Shown here: positions 35,926 through 45,957 of the stretch, piece after piece | Numbering within the stretch: the first letter of the stretch is position 1 | Layout: every line of letters starts with the position of its first letter | NCBI GenBank assembly: GCA_965222655.1 | Contig: CBDCUP010000018.1 | Coordinates: 1,062,998-1,126,997, forward strand | DNA from: CAUZIZ01 sp965222655 | GTDB taxonomy: Bacteria > Acidobacteriota > UBA6911 > RPQK01 > JAJDTT01 | Direction: 5' to 3' | Length of the DNA: 64,000 bases | Position numbers and translations under genes: made by a program | Notes under the pieces: generated by a model | The model's database searches: none | What the model was told of the DNA's origin: nothing | What the model saw: only the letters and a program-made list of their open reading frames with translations

Positions 35926-36094
35926 TTCCGAATTCCAAGATACAAGATACGAACAAATATCAAATTCCAAAGATCAAAGCTCCGGGAAGGCATAGTCCAC
36001 CGCTCGCTGCCATGGGGAAATGGGAAGTCTTCCTCTTGGGATTTGGTTCTTGGAGCTTGGAATTTGTTTGTATCTTGTTTCTTGTGTTTTCTCT
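35926..36094. repeat. Repeat family D, copy 2 (CAAGATACAAGATAC inverted repeat)
   Basis: ATTCCAAGATACAAGATACG and AACAAAT... at the left are inverted at the right as GGAATTTGTTTGTATCTTGT. The element lies between waaA and the str promoter. A single-arm copy is found at 56938-57022. Confidence 0.65.
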
Positions 36095-36157
36095 TATTCC
36101 TATCGGGAGGCTATCATTTTCGCTGGAACTCTGTTTTATAATAGTAGTTTCCGCTGC

Positions 36158-36187
36158 TTGACAAGGAATGGGGGATCAGGCTAAGAT
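36158..36187 (+). promoter_or_regulatory. Candidate promoter of the str operon
   Basis: TTGACA (36158-36163), an 18-base spacer and TAAGAT (36182-36187). The -10 is only a 4/6 match. A perfect TATAAT at 36137-36142 lacks a good -35 and could be a second start. Confidence 0.45.
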
Positions 36188-36220
36188 CCTCAGGCTCTTC
36201 GAGTAGGCGGAGTGGATCTG

Positions 36221-36250
36221 AATGATGCCTATATTGGCATCATTTTTTTG
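36221..36250 (+). terminator. Terminator-like hairpin in the rpsL leader (possible attenuator)
   Basis: AATGATGCC and GGCATCATT form a perfect 9-bp stem with loop TATATT, followed directly by a run of T (seven T in a row counting the end of the stem). It lies between the putative promoter and the rpsL ATG, 29 bases before the ATG, and has intrinsic-terminator architecture. Confidence 0.6.
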
Positions 36251-36278
36251 TTTCTGAGGAATTAAGGGCCCACACACT

Positions 36279-36653
36279 ATGCCAACATTTAACCAGCTAG
36301 TGCGTAAAGGTAGAAGCAAGGCCAAACCCAAGACGAAGAGTCCGGCTCTTCAGTCCTGTCCGCAGAGACGCGGTGTTTGTGTGCGGGTTTATACCCAGAC
36401 GCCGAAGAAACCGAATTCGGCACTTCGAAAGGTCGCTCGCGTGCGTTTGACCAACGGGATTGAGGTGACTACTTATATCCCGGGTGTTGGGCACAACCTT
36501 CAGGAGCACTCTATTGTGTTGATTAGAGGTGGGCGTGTTAAAGATTTACCCGGTGTTCGATACCACGTAGTCCGGGGAACTTTGGATACGGCGGGGGTGG
36601 ACGGCCGCCAGAAGAGCCGATCCAAGTACGGGGCCAAGAGGCCGAAAGGTTAA
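36279..36653 (+). CDS. rpsL: 30S ribosomal protein S12
   Basis: The 124-residue product starts MPTFNQLVRKGRSK and contains TPKKPNSALRKVARVRLTNG and GGRVKDLPGVRYHVVRG. The two lysines that confer streptomycin sensitivity in other bacteria (in KKPNSA and RVKDLPG) are both wild type. S12 sits at the decoding centre. First gene of the str block; a small 3' extension beyond KSRSKYGAKRPKG is absent. Confidence 0.98.
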   Translation: MPTFNQLVRKGRSKAKPKTKSPALQSCPQRRGVCVRVYTQTPKKPNSALRKVARVRLTNGIEVTTYIPGVGHNLQEHSIVLIRGGRVKDLPGVRYHVVRGTLDTAGVDGRQKSRSKYGAKRPKG

Positions 36654-36674
36654 GCAACTAGGACGACCCCTTCG

Positions 36675-36708
36675 CAAGCTGCAACTGGAGATCACCTTTT
36701 GCAGCTTG
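36675..36708 (+). promoter_or_regulatory. Hairpin in the rpsL-rpsG spacer
   Basis: CAAGCTGCAA and TTGCAGCTTG (10 bp) enclose a 14-base loop, 22 bases before the rpsG ATG. In E. coli the S12-S7 spacer is the S7 autoregulatory site; this hairpin may play the same role, but no sequence match to it is claimed. Confidence 0.45.
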
Positions 36709-36730
36709 TTTTGCATTGGGAGCACGGCGA

Positions 36731-37201
36731 ATGCCACGAAGACGAGAAGTCCCTAAAAGACCTGTTCTTGCCGACTCGGTTTACGACAGTAAACTGGTCA
36801 CCAAGTTCATCAACAAGATTATTCAAAAGGGCAAGAGGAGTGCGGCTGAGCGGATCTTTTATGGGGCCATGAACTTGATCCAGGAGCGGACGGGCGAGGA
36901 TCCGATGAAGGTCTTCAAGAAGGCAGTGGATAAGGTCCGACCCATGGTTGAGACCAAATCTCGTCGTGTAGGTGGTTCTACCTATCAGGTTCCGATAGAA
37001 GTAAGTTCCCGACGTCAGACATCGCTAGCGATCCGATGGTTGGTAAACTACACCCGGAGCCGGCAGGAAAAGACCATGACGTTAAGATTGGCGGGCGAGC
37101 TCATGGAGGCCGCCACTGATCGCGGTGGGGCCCTGCGCAAGCGGCAGGACGTCCACCGTATGGCCGAAGCCAACCGTGCGTTTGCTCACTACCGTTGGTA
37201 G
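36731..37201 (+). CDS. rpsG: 30S ribosomal protein S7
   Basis: The 156-residue product starts at ATG 36731 (MPRRREVPKRPVLADSVYDS); the ATG-less extension to 36716 is not native to the family. MVETKSRRVGGSTYQVPIEV and LAIRWLVNYTRSRQEKTM are the RNA-binding signature. S7 nucleates assembly of the 30S head. Located between rpsL and fusA as in most bacteria. Confidence 0.98.
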   Translation: MPRRREVPKRPVLADSVYDSKLVTKFINKIIQKGKRSAAERIFYGAMNLIQERTGEDPMKVFKKAVDKVRPMVETKSRRVGGSTYQVPIEVSSRRQTSLAIRWLVNYTRSRQEKTMTLRLAGELMEAATDRGGALRKRQDVHRMAEANRAFAHYRW

Positions 37202-37262
37202 ACGATGGGCCGGAGTTCGTTTCCGATTGTAGCCTAGGCATGAGCCTAATTGAGAAGAAGAA

Positions 37263-39356
37263 GTGCCCAGAGAAGTCGCGCTCGCGAACATCAGGAATAT
37301 CGGGATCATGGCCCACATCGATGCGGGTAAGACCACGACTACCGAGCGGATTCTTTACTACACCGGCATCAACTACAAGGTGGGAGAAGTTCATCACGGC
37401 ACGGCTACGATGGACTGGATGGCTCAGGAGCAGGAGCGGGGAATCACGATTACCTCGGCGGCCACGACCTGCGAGTGGAGGGATACTCGTATCAACCTCA
37501 TCGATACGCCCGGCCACGTGGATTTCACGGCCGAAGTGGAGCGATCGCTTCGGGTGTTGGATGGGGCTGTGGCTGTGTTCGATACGGTAGCAGGGGTTGA
37601 GCCCCAGTCGGAAACCGTCTGGCGCCAGGCCGATAAGTATCAAGTTCCGCGAATCGCCTTCATGAACAAGATGGATCGGGCGGGAGCGGATTTCTTTGCC
37701 TCCGTTGTCTCGATTGCCGAGAAGCTGGGCGCGATTCCGGTCCCGATACAGATCCCGCTGGGACAGGAAGAAGAATTCGAAGGGGTGATCGACCTGATCA
37801 CTATGAAGGCGCGGGTCTACAAGACCGAGACTGTGGGAGCCGAGTTTGACGAAACGGACATTCCTGCGGCGTATCTGGAGCAGGCCCAGCAGTGGCGAGA
37901 GAAGATGGTTGAGCTTGCGGTAGAGGGCGACGACGGGGTTCTCGAGAAATACGTCGGGGGGGAGGAGATCACGGTCGCGGACCTGCAACGGGCCCTCCGA
38001 AAGGGAACTTGCGACCTTCGCTTTACCCCCTGCCTGTGTGGGTCTGCTTTCAAGAACAAGGGAGTGCAGCCGCTGCTGGATGCCATTGTCGACTACCTCC
38101 CATCGCCGTTGGACATTCCTCCAGTCGAAGGCGTCGACGTTGGGGCTGGAAAGCCTGCGATTCGCAATGCGTCCGATGATGATCCGTTTTCGGCCCTTAT
38201 TTTCAAGATCATGACGGATCCTTTCGTCGGGCAGCTGGCCTTCCTGAGGGTGTATTCCGGGCAGCTCAAATCAGGTTCCAGTGTCTATAACTCTTCTTCA
38301 GGGGGCAAGGAGCGAATCGGTCGGCTGCTCAAGATGCATGCCAACAAGCGGGAGGATATCACGGAGGTCTGGGCAGGTGATATCGCAGCTGCGGTGGGTT
38401 TGCGCGAAGTCGTCACCGGCGACACCATCTGCGACAGGAACAATCCCATCGTGCTGGAATCGATGGACTTTCCCTCTCCGGTGATCTCGGTTGCGATTGA
38501 GCCCAAGACGCGGGCGGATCAGGAAAAGCTCGGCTTTGCCCTGGGAAAGGTGATGCAGGAAGATCCTACCTTCAAGACGCACACCGACGAGGAGACGGGG
38601 CAGACGCTGATTTCCGGAATGGGCGAGTTGCACCTGGAGATCATCGTGGATCGGCTGCTGCGCGACTTTGGTGTCGGAGCCAATGTCGGAAAGCCTCAGG
38701 TCTCCTACAAGGAGACGATCACGAAGTCGTCGGAAGGACGGGGGCGCTATGTCCGCCAAACCGGGGGGCGTGGGCAGTTCGGTAACGTGAAACTCAGGGT
38801 CGAACCCAACCAAGGCGAAGGGTTCGTCTTTGAGAATCGTGTCTTCGGTGGAGCGATTCCACGCGAGTTCATCGCACCCGTGGAGACCGGGGTTCGAGAG
38901 GCCATGGAAAGCGGCACTCTGGCAGGCTACGAGATGCAGAACATCACGGTGACCTTGCTGGACGGTTCGTATCACGATGTGGACTCTTCGGAGTTGGCTT
39001 TCAAGATTGCGGGGTCGATGGCGTTCAAGGACGCGGTCGGCAAGGCCGGACCCGTGTTGCTGGAGCCGGTGATGAAGATCGAAGTCGTGGTGCCGCAAGC
39101 GTATCTGGGGGAAGTCCTCGCTGATCTGAACAGTCGCAGAGGACACGTAGGAAATCTAGAGCCGCGAGGTAACAGTCAGGTGATTACTGCCAATGTTGCC
39201 TTGGAGGAAATGTTCGGTTACGCGACCGTGGTGCGCTCACTTACCCAGGGGCGTGCGAGCTACAGCATGCACTTCGAACGGTACGAAGTACTGTCGCCGC
39301 AGGTCGCTGAGGAAATCATTTTGAGGACACAGGGTAGGCTTGTTGGCAGAGCCTGA
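37263..39356 (+). CDS. fusA: Elongation factor G
   Basis: The 697-residue GTPase starts at GTG 37263 (MPREVALANIRNIGIMAHID). G1 AHIDAGKTTTTER, switch I RGITITSAATTC, G3 DTPGHVDF and G4 NKMD are intact, and domain IV contains the FGGAIPREFI segment. It drives translocation. Domain IV-V continue to a C-terminal EEIILRTQGRLVGRA. It is a single full-length copy with normal spacing before tuf. Confidence 0.97.
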   Translation: MPREVALANIRNIGIMAHIDAGKTTTTERILYYTGINYKVGEVHHGTATMDWMAQEQERGITITSAATTCEWRDTRINLIDTPGHVDFTAEVERSLRVLDGAVAVFDTVAGVEPQSETVWRQADKYQVPRIAFMNKMDRAGADFFASVVSIAEKLGAIPVPIQIPLGQEEEFEGVIDLITMKARVYKTETVGAEFDETDIPAAYLEQAQQWREKMVELAVEGDDGVLEKYVGGEEITVADLQRALRKGTCDLRFTPCLCGSAFKNKGVQPLLDAIVDYLPSPLDIPPVEGVDVGAGKPAIRNASDDDPFSALIFKIMTDPFVGQLAFLRVYSGQLKSGSSVYNSSSGGKERIGRLLKMHANKREDITEVWAGDIAAAVGLREVVTGDTICDRNNPIVLESMDFPSPVISVAIEPKTRADQEKLGFALGKVMQEDPTFKTHTDEETGQTLISGMGELHLEIIVDRLLRDFGVGANVGKPQVSYKETITKSSEGRGRYVRQTGGRGQFGNVKLRVEPNQGEGFVFENRVFGGAIPREFIAPVETGVREAMESGTLAGYEMQNITVTLLDGSYHDVDSSELAFKIAGSMAFKDAVGKAGPVLLEPVMKIEVVVPQAYLGEVLADLNSRRGHVGNLEPRGNSQVITANVALEEMFGYATVVRSLTQGRASYSMHFERYEVLSPQVAEEIILRTQGRLVGRA

Positions 39357-39408
39357 GAGCTCAGCTTCGAGTCTCTTCCAAGAGATACGCTGATCTGGAG
39401 AGGATGTC

Positions 39409-40596
<1,188 letters not shown>

Positions 40597-40609
40597 GCGG
40601 CAAGCAAGA

Positions 40610-40936
40610 ATGAATAACGAAAAGATTCGAATCAGGCTCAAAGCCTATGACCATCGGGCCCTGGATCAATCCACCGGTGAGATCGTGGAAATCGCCAGAC
40701 GCACCGGCGCGGTTGTCTCTGGTCCGATTCCTCTTCCCACTCGCATCGGACGCTATACCGTGCTGCGCTCGCCGCATGTGGACAAGAAGTCTCGCGAACA
40801 GTTTGAGATCCGTACCCACAAGCGGTTGGTGGATATCCTGGAGCCTACTCCCCAGACCGTAGATGCGCTGATGAAGCTCGATCTGCCGGCGGCCATCGAT
40901 GTCGAGATCAAAGCGTTCGGGAGCGAGAAGGAATAA
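40610..40936 (+). CDS. rpsJ: 30S ribosomal protein S10
   Basis: The 108-residue product starts at ATG 40610 (MNNEKIRIRLKAYDHRALDQ). GPIPLPTRIGRYTVLRSPHV and RTHKRLVDILEPTPQTVDAL are family signatures. It is a 30S head protein and NusE transcription factor. First gene of the S10 section, with no separate promoter evident after tuf. The C-terminal KAFGSEKE is a few residues longer than the shortest S10. Confidence 0.97.
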   Translation: MNNEKIRIRLKAYDHRALDQSTGEIVEIARRTGAVVSGPIPLPTRIGRYTVLRSPHVDKKSREQFEIRTHKRLVDILEPTPQTVDALMKLDLPAAIDVEIKAFGSEKE

Positions 40937-40938
40937 CG

Positions 40939-41583
40939 ATGATCGGCGGCTTGATCGGTAAGAAAATAGGAATGACCCAGGTCTTCGATGAGAACGGTAA
41001 GGTCATTCCGGTGACCGTACTCGAGGCTGGTCCCTGTGTGGTCGTGCAGAGAAAGACCTCTGAGAAGGAGGGGTACGAGGCCATTCAGCTGGGCTTGGTA
41101 GAGCAGAGGCGCCGACGTGCGAACTCACCGATGACGGGTCACTTCAAGAATGCGGAGGTTCCGCCTACTCGGGTGCTGAGGGAGTTTTCCTACCAGGAGA
41201 GTGAGGAGGCTTCGCTCGAAGTTGGAGCCCAGGTGCTGGTCAACGACGTTTTCGAGCTGAATGACCGAGTGGATATTGTTGGTTCCGGGAAGGGACGAGG
41301 GTTCCAGGGGGTCATCAAACGTCATGGCTTCAGTGGGGGCAAGGCGACTCACGGTTCGATGTTTCACCGGGCTCCCGGTTCCATCGGTCAGAGTGCCTAT
41401 CCCGGCCGCGTTTTCAAGGGGATGAAGGGTCCGGGGAGAATGGGGAACAAGAGAGTCAAGGTGCGCAACCTGGAAGTGATCCAGATCGACCAGGAAAAGA
41501 ACCTGATGCTGGTCAGAGGGGCCGTTCCCGGGAGTCGAGGTAACTACGTCTTGATCCTGCAAGCGCAGGCATCCAGAGGGTAA
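40939..41583 (+). CDS. rplC: 50S ribosomal protein L3
   Basis: The 214-residue product starts MIGGLIGKKIGMTQVFDENG and contains the loop KATHGSMFHRAPGSIGQSAY and PGRVFKGMKGPGRMGNKRVK, which reaches the peptidyl-transferase centre and carries the Gln of the SIGQ methylation motif. It follows rpsJ by 2 bases. Confidence 0.97.
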   Translation: MIGGLIGKKIGMTQVFDENGKVIPVTVLEAGPCVVVQRKTSEKEGYEAIQLGLVEQRRRRANSPMTGHFKNAEVPPTRVLREFSYQESEEASLEVGAQVLVNDVFELNDRVDIVGSGKGRGFQGVIKRHGFSGGKATHGSMFHRAPGSIGQSAYPGRVFKGMKGPGRMGNKRVKVRNLEVIQIDQEKNLMLVRGAVPGSRGNYVLILQAQASRG

Positions 41584-41599
41584 AGGGTGAGGCCAGTTC

Positions 41600-42226
41600 A
41601 TGGCAAAAGTTGAAGTCAAGAATTTGAAGAACGAGGTCGTCGATAAGATCGACCTTTCGGATCTGGTGTTCGCCTATGCGGCCTCGGAGTCGTTGGTCTG
41701 GGAGGCAGTAAACGCTTATCTGGCCGGTCAACGAAAAGGGACCCATTCGACCAAGCGACGCAGTGAGGTCCGGGGCGGAGGACGGAAGCTCTGGAGGCAG
41801 AAGGGAACTGGACGAGCAAGGACGGGTAGCAGCCGAAGCCCCCTCTGGCGAGGTGGTGGTGTTACCTTCGGGCCGCAACCTCGGGACTATAGCCAGCCCT
41901 TTCCCAAGAAGAAGCGGCGTGGGGCTGTCAAGATGGTTCTGTCTGACAAGCTCAAGGACGAAAGGCTCCTCGTCATCGAGGACTTCGAGCTGGCCAGCCA
42001 CCGAACCCAGGAGTTCGTGGGCTTGATGAAGACTTTCGGGCTGGAGAAAAAGATCCTGGTGGTCGATGCCCGTGAGAATCGTAATCTGTTTCTCAGCACC
42101 CGAAATCTTCCTGGGATCAAAATGGTGCAGCCCATCGGGTTGAACATCTATGACCTGCTCAACTGCGGCCACCTGATGATCAGCAAAGGCTCGCTACTGG
42201 AATTGCAGGAGGTGTTACTGCGATGA
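41600..42226 (+). CDS. rplD: 50S ribosomal protein L4
   Basis: The 208-residue product has the tunnel-lining loop KRSEVRGGGRKLWRQKGTGR (about 53-72) and SRSPLWRGGGVTFGP. In E. coli L4 represses the S10 operon; no leader equivalent was looked for beyond inspection. Its stop overlaps the rplW start by 4 bases (ATGA). Confidence 0.97.
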   Translation: MAKVEVKNLKNEVVDKIDLSDLVFAYAASESLVWEAVNAYLAGQRKGTHSTKRRSEVRGGGRKLWRQKGTGRARTGSSRSPLWRGGGVTFGPQPRDYSQPFPKKKRRGAVKMVLSDKLKDERLLVIEDFELASHRTQEFVGLMKTFGLEKKILVVDARENRNLFLSTRNLPGIKMVQPIGLNIYDLLNCGHLMISKGSLLELQEVLLR

Positions 42227-42522
42227 CCGAATCCTTTGATATTCTGAGATACCCGCATATCACCGAGAAGGCCGCGCTGCAGAAGGAGCAGAGTGAGGGT
42301 CGTGTGGTGGTTTTCAAGGTCAGCAGGAATGCGAGCAAACATCAGGTGAAGGAAGCTGTAAAGAGGATTTTCAGCGTAGAGGTCAAGCAGGTGCGGACTG
42401 CGAACTTCGAGGGCAAGGTCAAACGTCAGGGCCGCTATAGTGGACGGCGCGCCAAGTGGAAAAAGGCCTATGTCACTCTTAAGCCGGATCAGAAGATGCC
42501 AGAATTCTTTGAGACTGCGTAG
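42223..42522 (+). CDS. rplW: 50S ribosomal protein L23
   Basis: The 99-residue product starts MTESFDILRYPHITEKAALQ and contains VSRNASKHQVKEAVKRIFSV and GRYSGRRAKWKKAYVTLKPD. It lies at the tunnel exit and is the docking site for trigger factor and SRP. Coupled to rplD by an ATGA overlap. Confidence 0.97.
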   Translation: MTESFDILRYPHITEKAALQKEQSEGRVVVFKVSRNASKHQVKEAVKRIFSVEVKQVRTANFEGKVKRQGRYSGRRAKWKKAYVTLKPDQKMPEFFETA

Positions 42523-42528
42523 GACACC

Positions 42529-43353
42529 ATGGCGTTGAAAAGCTACAAACCCACCTCACCCGGGACGCGCTTCCGAACCGTGCAGACCCGGGACGAGCTG
42601 ACCGACATCAAACCGCTGAAGCGGCTGACCAAGGGGAAGAAAAAGATCAGCGGCCGCAACAACGAGGGGAAGATCTGCGTGCGCCGACGGGGCGGTGGCC
42701 ACAAGCGACGCTACCGGATCGTTGATTTCAAGCGTAACAAGGATGGGGTTCCAGCACGGGTAGCCGCAATCGAATACGATCCCAATCGAAGCGCGAATCT
42801 CGCCCGTCTCCATTACAAGGACGGGGAGAAGCGCTATATTCTCGCTCCAGCCGGAGTGAAGGTGGGAGACGAGGTTGCCTCCGGCCCCGACGTGGATATC
42901 CTTCCTGGGAACTGTCTTCCGATCGTCAATATTCCTCTCGGGACCGTGCTCCACAACATCGAGCTGACTCGAGGTCGAGGGGGGCAGATGGTCCGCTCGG
43001 CAGGGGGCTCTGCCCAGCTGTTGGCGAAGGAGGGGACTTACGCTCAGCTCAAGCTTCCATCAGGTGAAGTAAGAAGAGTGCACATGCTTTGCCGAGCGAC
43101 GGTGGGACAGGTGGGTAACCTGGACCACGAGAACGTCTCTCTGGGCAAAGCGGGGGCGACACGGTGGCGTGGCCGCCGTCCCAAAGTCCGAGGTGTGGCG
43201 ATGAACCCGGTGGACCACCCCATGGGTGGGGGTGAGGGTAGGACGTCCGGTGGACGCCATCCGACCTCTCCCTGGGGATGGAAGACCAAGGGTTACCGGA
43301 CGCGCAGAAACAAGCGAACCGCCAAGTTCATCGTTCGAAGAAGAAAGAAGTAG
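42529..43353 (+). CDS. rplB: 50S ribosomal protein L2
   Basis: The 274-residue product begins MALKSYKPTSPGTRFRTVQT. RRGGGHKRRYRIVDFKRNKD and the catalytic-region segment NPVDHPMGGGEGRTSGGRHP, with the conserved His, are intact. It is needed for subunit association and peptidyl transfer. Normal length, 6 bases after rplW. Confidence 0.98.
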   Translation: MALKSYKPTSPGTRFRTVQTRDELTDIKPLKRLTKGKKKISGRNNEGKICVRRRGGGHKRRYRIVDFKRNKDGVPARVAAIEYDPNRSANLARLHYKDGEKRYILAPAGVKVGDEVASGPDVDILPGNCLPIVNIPLGTVLHNIELTRGRGGQMVRSAGGSAQLLAKEGTYAQLKLPSGEVRRVHMLCRATVGQVGNLDHENVSLGKAGATRWRGRRPKVRGVAMNPVDHPMGGGEGRTSGGRHPTSPWGWKTKGYRTRRNKRTAKFIVRRRKK

Positions 43354-43366
43354 GCCAGGAGGAATA

Positions 43367-43651
43367 ATGCCGAGGTCGGTTAAAAAAGGGCCTTTTGTGG
43401 ATGATCATCTGCAAAAGAAGCTGCATCATCTGAACGAGACAAACGAGAGGTCTGTGATCAGGACCTGGTCTCGAAGGTCGACGATCACTCCTCACATGGT
43501 GGGGCATACCATCGCAGTTCATAACGGGAAAAAGTTCGTCCCCGTCTACATGACGGAGAACATGGTCGGACACAAGCTGGGAGAGTTCGCTCCGACCCGG
43601 ACATTTAGAGGGCACACCGGTAGAGGAGATCGAGTTGCCAGAATACGGTAG
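43367..43651 (+). CDS. rpsS: 30S ribosomal protein S19
   Basis: The 94-residue product starts at ATG 43367 (MPRSVKKGPFVDDHLQKKLH) behind an AGGAGG. VIRTWSRRSTITPHMVGHTI and LGEFAPTRTFRGHTG are standard. The upstream in-frame extension overlapping rplB is a shadow. 30S head protein. Confidence 0.97.
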   Translation: MPRSVKKGPFVDDHLQKKLHHLNETNERSVIRTWSRRSTITPHMVGHTIAVHNGKKFVPVYMTENMVGHKLGEFAPTRTFRGHTGRGDRVARIR

Positions 43652-43687
43652 TTCTTGAGTTTCTGGTAGACCTGGACAGAAGGAGTC

Positions 43688-44047
43688 GTGGGGACGGCCG
43701 TGGAAGCATTTGCAATTGCGAAATACGTCAAGGGTTCGCCTCAGAAGGCGCGCCTCGTCATCGACCTGATTCGGGGCAAGAAGGTCGAAGCAGCGCTAGG
43801 TCTGCTTCGGTTCTCGCGTAAGCGGGCAGCGCTTCCGATCGAAAAGGCCTTGCGTTCGGCGATTGCCAATGCCGAGCAAAAGGAGCCGACGGTCGATCTG
43901 GAAGAACTGGTTGTGAAGGAAGCTTACGCGGATCTGGGGCCAACCAAGCATCGTTTTAGGACGAGACCTGCTCCAATGGGTCGCGCCTTCCGTGAACGAA
44001 GACGCCAAACCCACATCACGGTACGCGTCTCGGACGGAAAGGAATAG
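43688..44047 (+). CDS. rplV: 50S ribosomal protein L22
   Basis: The 119-residue product contains AIAKYVKGSPQKARLVIDLI and RFRTRPAPMGRAFRERRRQT, the tunnel beta-hairpin region. GTG 43688 is 2 bases after AAGGAG (short), and GTG 43700 (VEAFAIAKYV) would give the usual L22 N-terminus with a long spacer, so the start is uncertain by four codons. Macrolide-relevant loop residues look ordinary. Confidence 0.95.
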   Translation: MGTAVEAFAIAKYVKGSPQKARLVIDLIRGKKVEAALGLLRFSRKRAALPIEKALRSAIANAEQKEPTVDLEELVVKEAYADLGPTKHRFRTRPAPMGRAFRERRRQTHITVRVSDGKE

Positions 44048-44056
44048 GAGGAAGTT

Positions 44057-44701
44057 TTGGGTCAAAAGGTCCATCCGTACGGTTTTCGTCTGGGATATGT
44101 GAATACGTGGAAGTCCCGTTGGTTCGCGACCAAGGACTACGGGGAACTCCTACATGAAGACTTGAAGATCAAGAGGAATCTCAAGGAACGCTTCTACCAC
44201 GCCGGGATCTCGAGGATCGAGATCGAGCGGGCTGCCAACAAGCTGACCGTGATCATCCGCTCCTCGCGGCCCGGGATCATCATCGGGCGCAAGGGCAGCG
44301 AAATTGACAAGCTTAGAAACGATCTGCAGAGAGTCACGGGTCGAGAGGTCTACATCAATATCCAGGAAGAGCAGAAACCCGAGCTGGATGCCCAGCTGGT
44401 GGCAGAGTCGATTGCCCAGCAATTGGTGAAGCGGGTGGCCTTCCGCCGAGCGATGAGGAGGACCATCGATACCGCGGTGCGCTTCGGCGGGCAGGGGATC
44501 AAGATCCGCTGCGGAGGCCGCCTGAATGGGGCTGAAATCGCCCGCGCCGAATGGTATCTACACGGGCGTCTTCCGCTGCATACGCTTCGAGCCCAGATTG
44601 ACTACGGCTTCGCTCAGGCATTTACCACCTATGGAGTGATCGGCGTCAAGGTCTGGGTGTACAAAGGCGAGGTCTTCGACGCCAAGGAAGTTGGAGATTA
44701 G
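44057..44701 (+). CDS. rpsC: 30S ribosomal protein S3
   Basis: The 214-residue product starts at TTG 44057 (MGQKVHPYGFRLGYVNTWKS) after AGGAGG. The KH domain carries IIIGRKGSEIDKLRNDLQRV, and a C-terminal domain follows (IKIRCGGRLNGAEIARAEWY). Its TAG stop (44699-44701) is also the first trinucleotide of repeat A copy 4, which separates it from rplP by 262 bases. In most bacteria rpsC and rplP nearly touch. Confidence 0.97.
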   Translation: MGQKVHPYGFRLGYVNTWKSRWFATKDYGELLHEDLKIKRNLKERFYHAGISRIEIERAANKLTVIIRSSRPGIIIGRKGSEIDKLRNDLQRVTGREVYINIQEEQKPELDAQLVAESIAQQLVKRVAFRRAMRRTIDTAVRFGGQGIKIRCGGRLNGAEIARAEWYLHGRLPLHTLRAQIDYGFAQAFTTYGVIGVKVWVYKGEVFDAKEVGD

Positions 44702-44910
44702 CCCGGATTTCTCATCGCTTGTCGTAGCGAGGCGCCGCAAGGGCCGTCCTGGCAAGGCTTGCGACCGAGACCACTCGTGGCGAGCCCCCGCAGTCGTACT
44801 CGTGCAGTACGTCGAGGAGGCCGAGAGAGCGCAACGCAGCCAGGACGGATGTTGCCCCAGGGCGGATGTTTGCGGCGACGCAGTAGACCAGCGATGAGAA
44901 ATCCGGGTTA
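44699..44910 (-). repeat. Repeat family A, copy 4, inside the S10 operon (rpsC-rplP)
   Basis: A 212-bp copy, in opposite orientation to copies 1-3, with ends TAGCCCGGATTTCTCATCGC and GCGATGAGAAATCCGGGTTA. Relative to the other copies it carries extra short segments near CACTCGTGGCGAG and GATGTTGCCCCAGGGC. It is a strong palindrome within a highly expressed transcript, so the mRNA will fold here. Confidence 0.88.
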
Positions 44911-44963
44911 GATACGGAAGTCCAAGGGAAAACGATGAGAGCCGATCGAGGAGTAGCTGAACC

Positions 44964-45376
<413 letters not shown>

Positions 45377-45377
<1 letters not shown>

Positions 45378-45586
45378 TGAAAGCATCGAAGTTGAGAGAG
45401 ATGTCGGTTGAGGAGCTCGTCGATGAGGGCAAAGAGCTCTCGGAGCAGCTTTTCCGCCTGAGGTTTCAGAAGGCCACAGGACAGCTGGAAGACATGATGA
45501 AGATTCGTCAGATCCGGCGTGATCTGGCGCGCCTGAAGACGATCCTGACCGAGAAACAGCAGGGGGCAGAAGCTCCTGCCAACTAA
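45377..45586 (+). CDS. rpmC: 50S ribosomal protein L29
   Basis: The 69-residue helical protein begins MKASKLREMSVEELVDEGKE, followed by QLFRLRFQKATGQLEDMMKI and RQIRRDLARLKTIL. Located at the tunnel exit next to L23. Standard rplP-rpmC-rpsQ order. Confidence 0.96.
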
Positions 45587-45602
45587 GGGACAGAAACCGG
45601 TA

Positions 45603-45881
45603 ATGAATGCAACCGAGCAGCAGACACCCCAGAAGAAAAGGGCAACGAAATCAGGTCGAGTCGTCTCTGCCTCGATGGTCAAGAGTGTTGTGGTAGGGGT
45701 GGATCGCCTGGTGAAGCACCCTCTCTACAAGAAGACGATTCGTCGCACCAGCCGCTTCATGGCCCACGACGAAAAGAACGACTGTCGTGTGGGCGACAAG
45801 GTCCTGATCGGGGAGACGCGTCCATTGAGTAAACGCAAACGATGGATTGTGCTGGAAGTTCTCGACCGGGCCAAGGGTTAG
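45603..45881 (+). CDS. rpsQ: 30S ribosomal protein S17
   Basis: The 92-residue OB-fold protein has KSVVVGVDRLVKHPLYKKTI, then AHDEKNDCRVGDKVLIGETR and PLSKRKRWIVLEVL. The first 18 residues are a charged extension before the core. A 76-base gap precedes rplN. Confidence 0.96.
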   Translation: MNATEQQTPQKKRATKSGRVVSASMVKSVVVGVDRLVKHPLYKKTIRRTSRFMAHDEKNDCRVGDKVLIGETRPLSKRKRWIVLEVLDRAKG

Positions 45882-45957
45882 GCGGGACTATCATGATCGA
45901 TTTAGCGCTGTCCCATCTCTGTTGGGCTGGCTGCGGTCGGTCGCAAGAGGTGGGCTC

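Noticed and set aside
38298..39146. 282-residue minus-strand frame opposite fusA
   Set aside because: Antisense shadow of a conserved gene.
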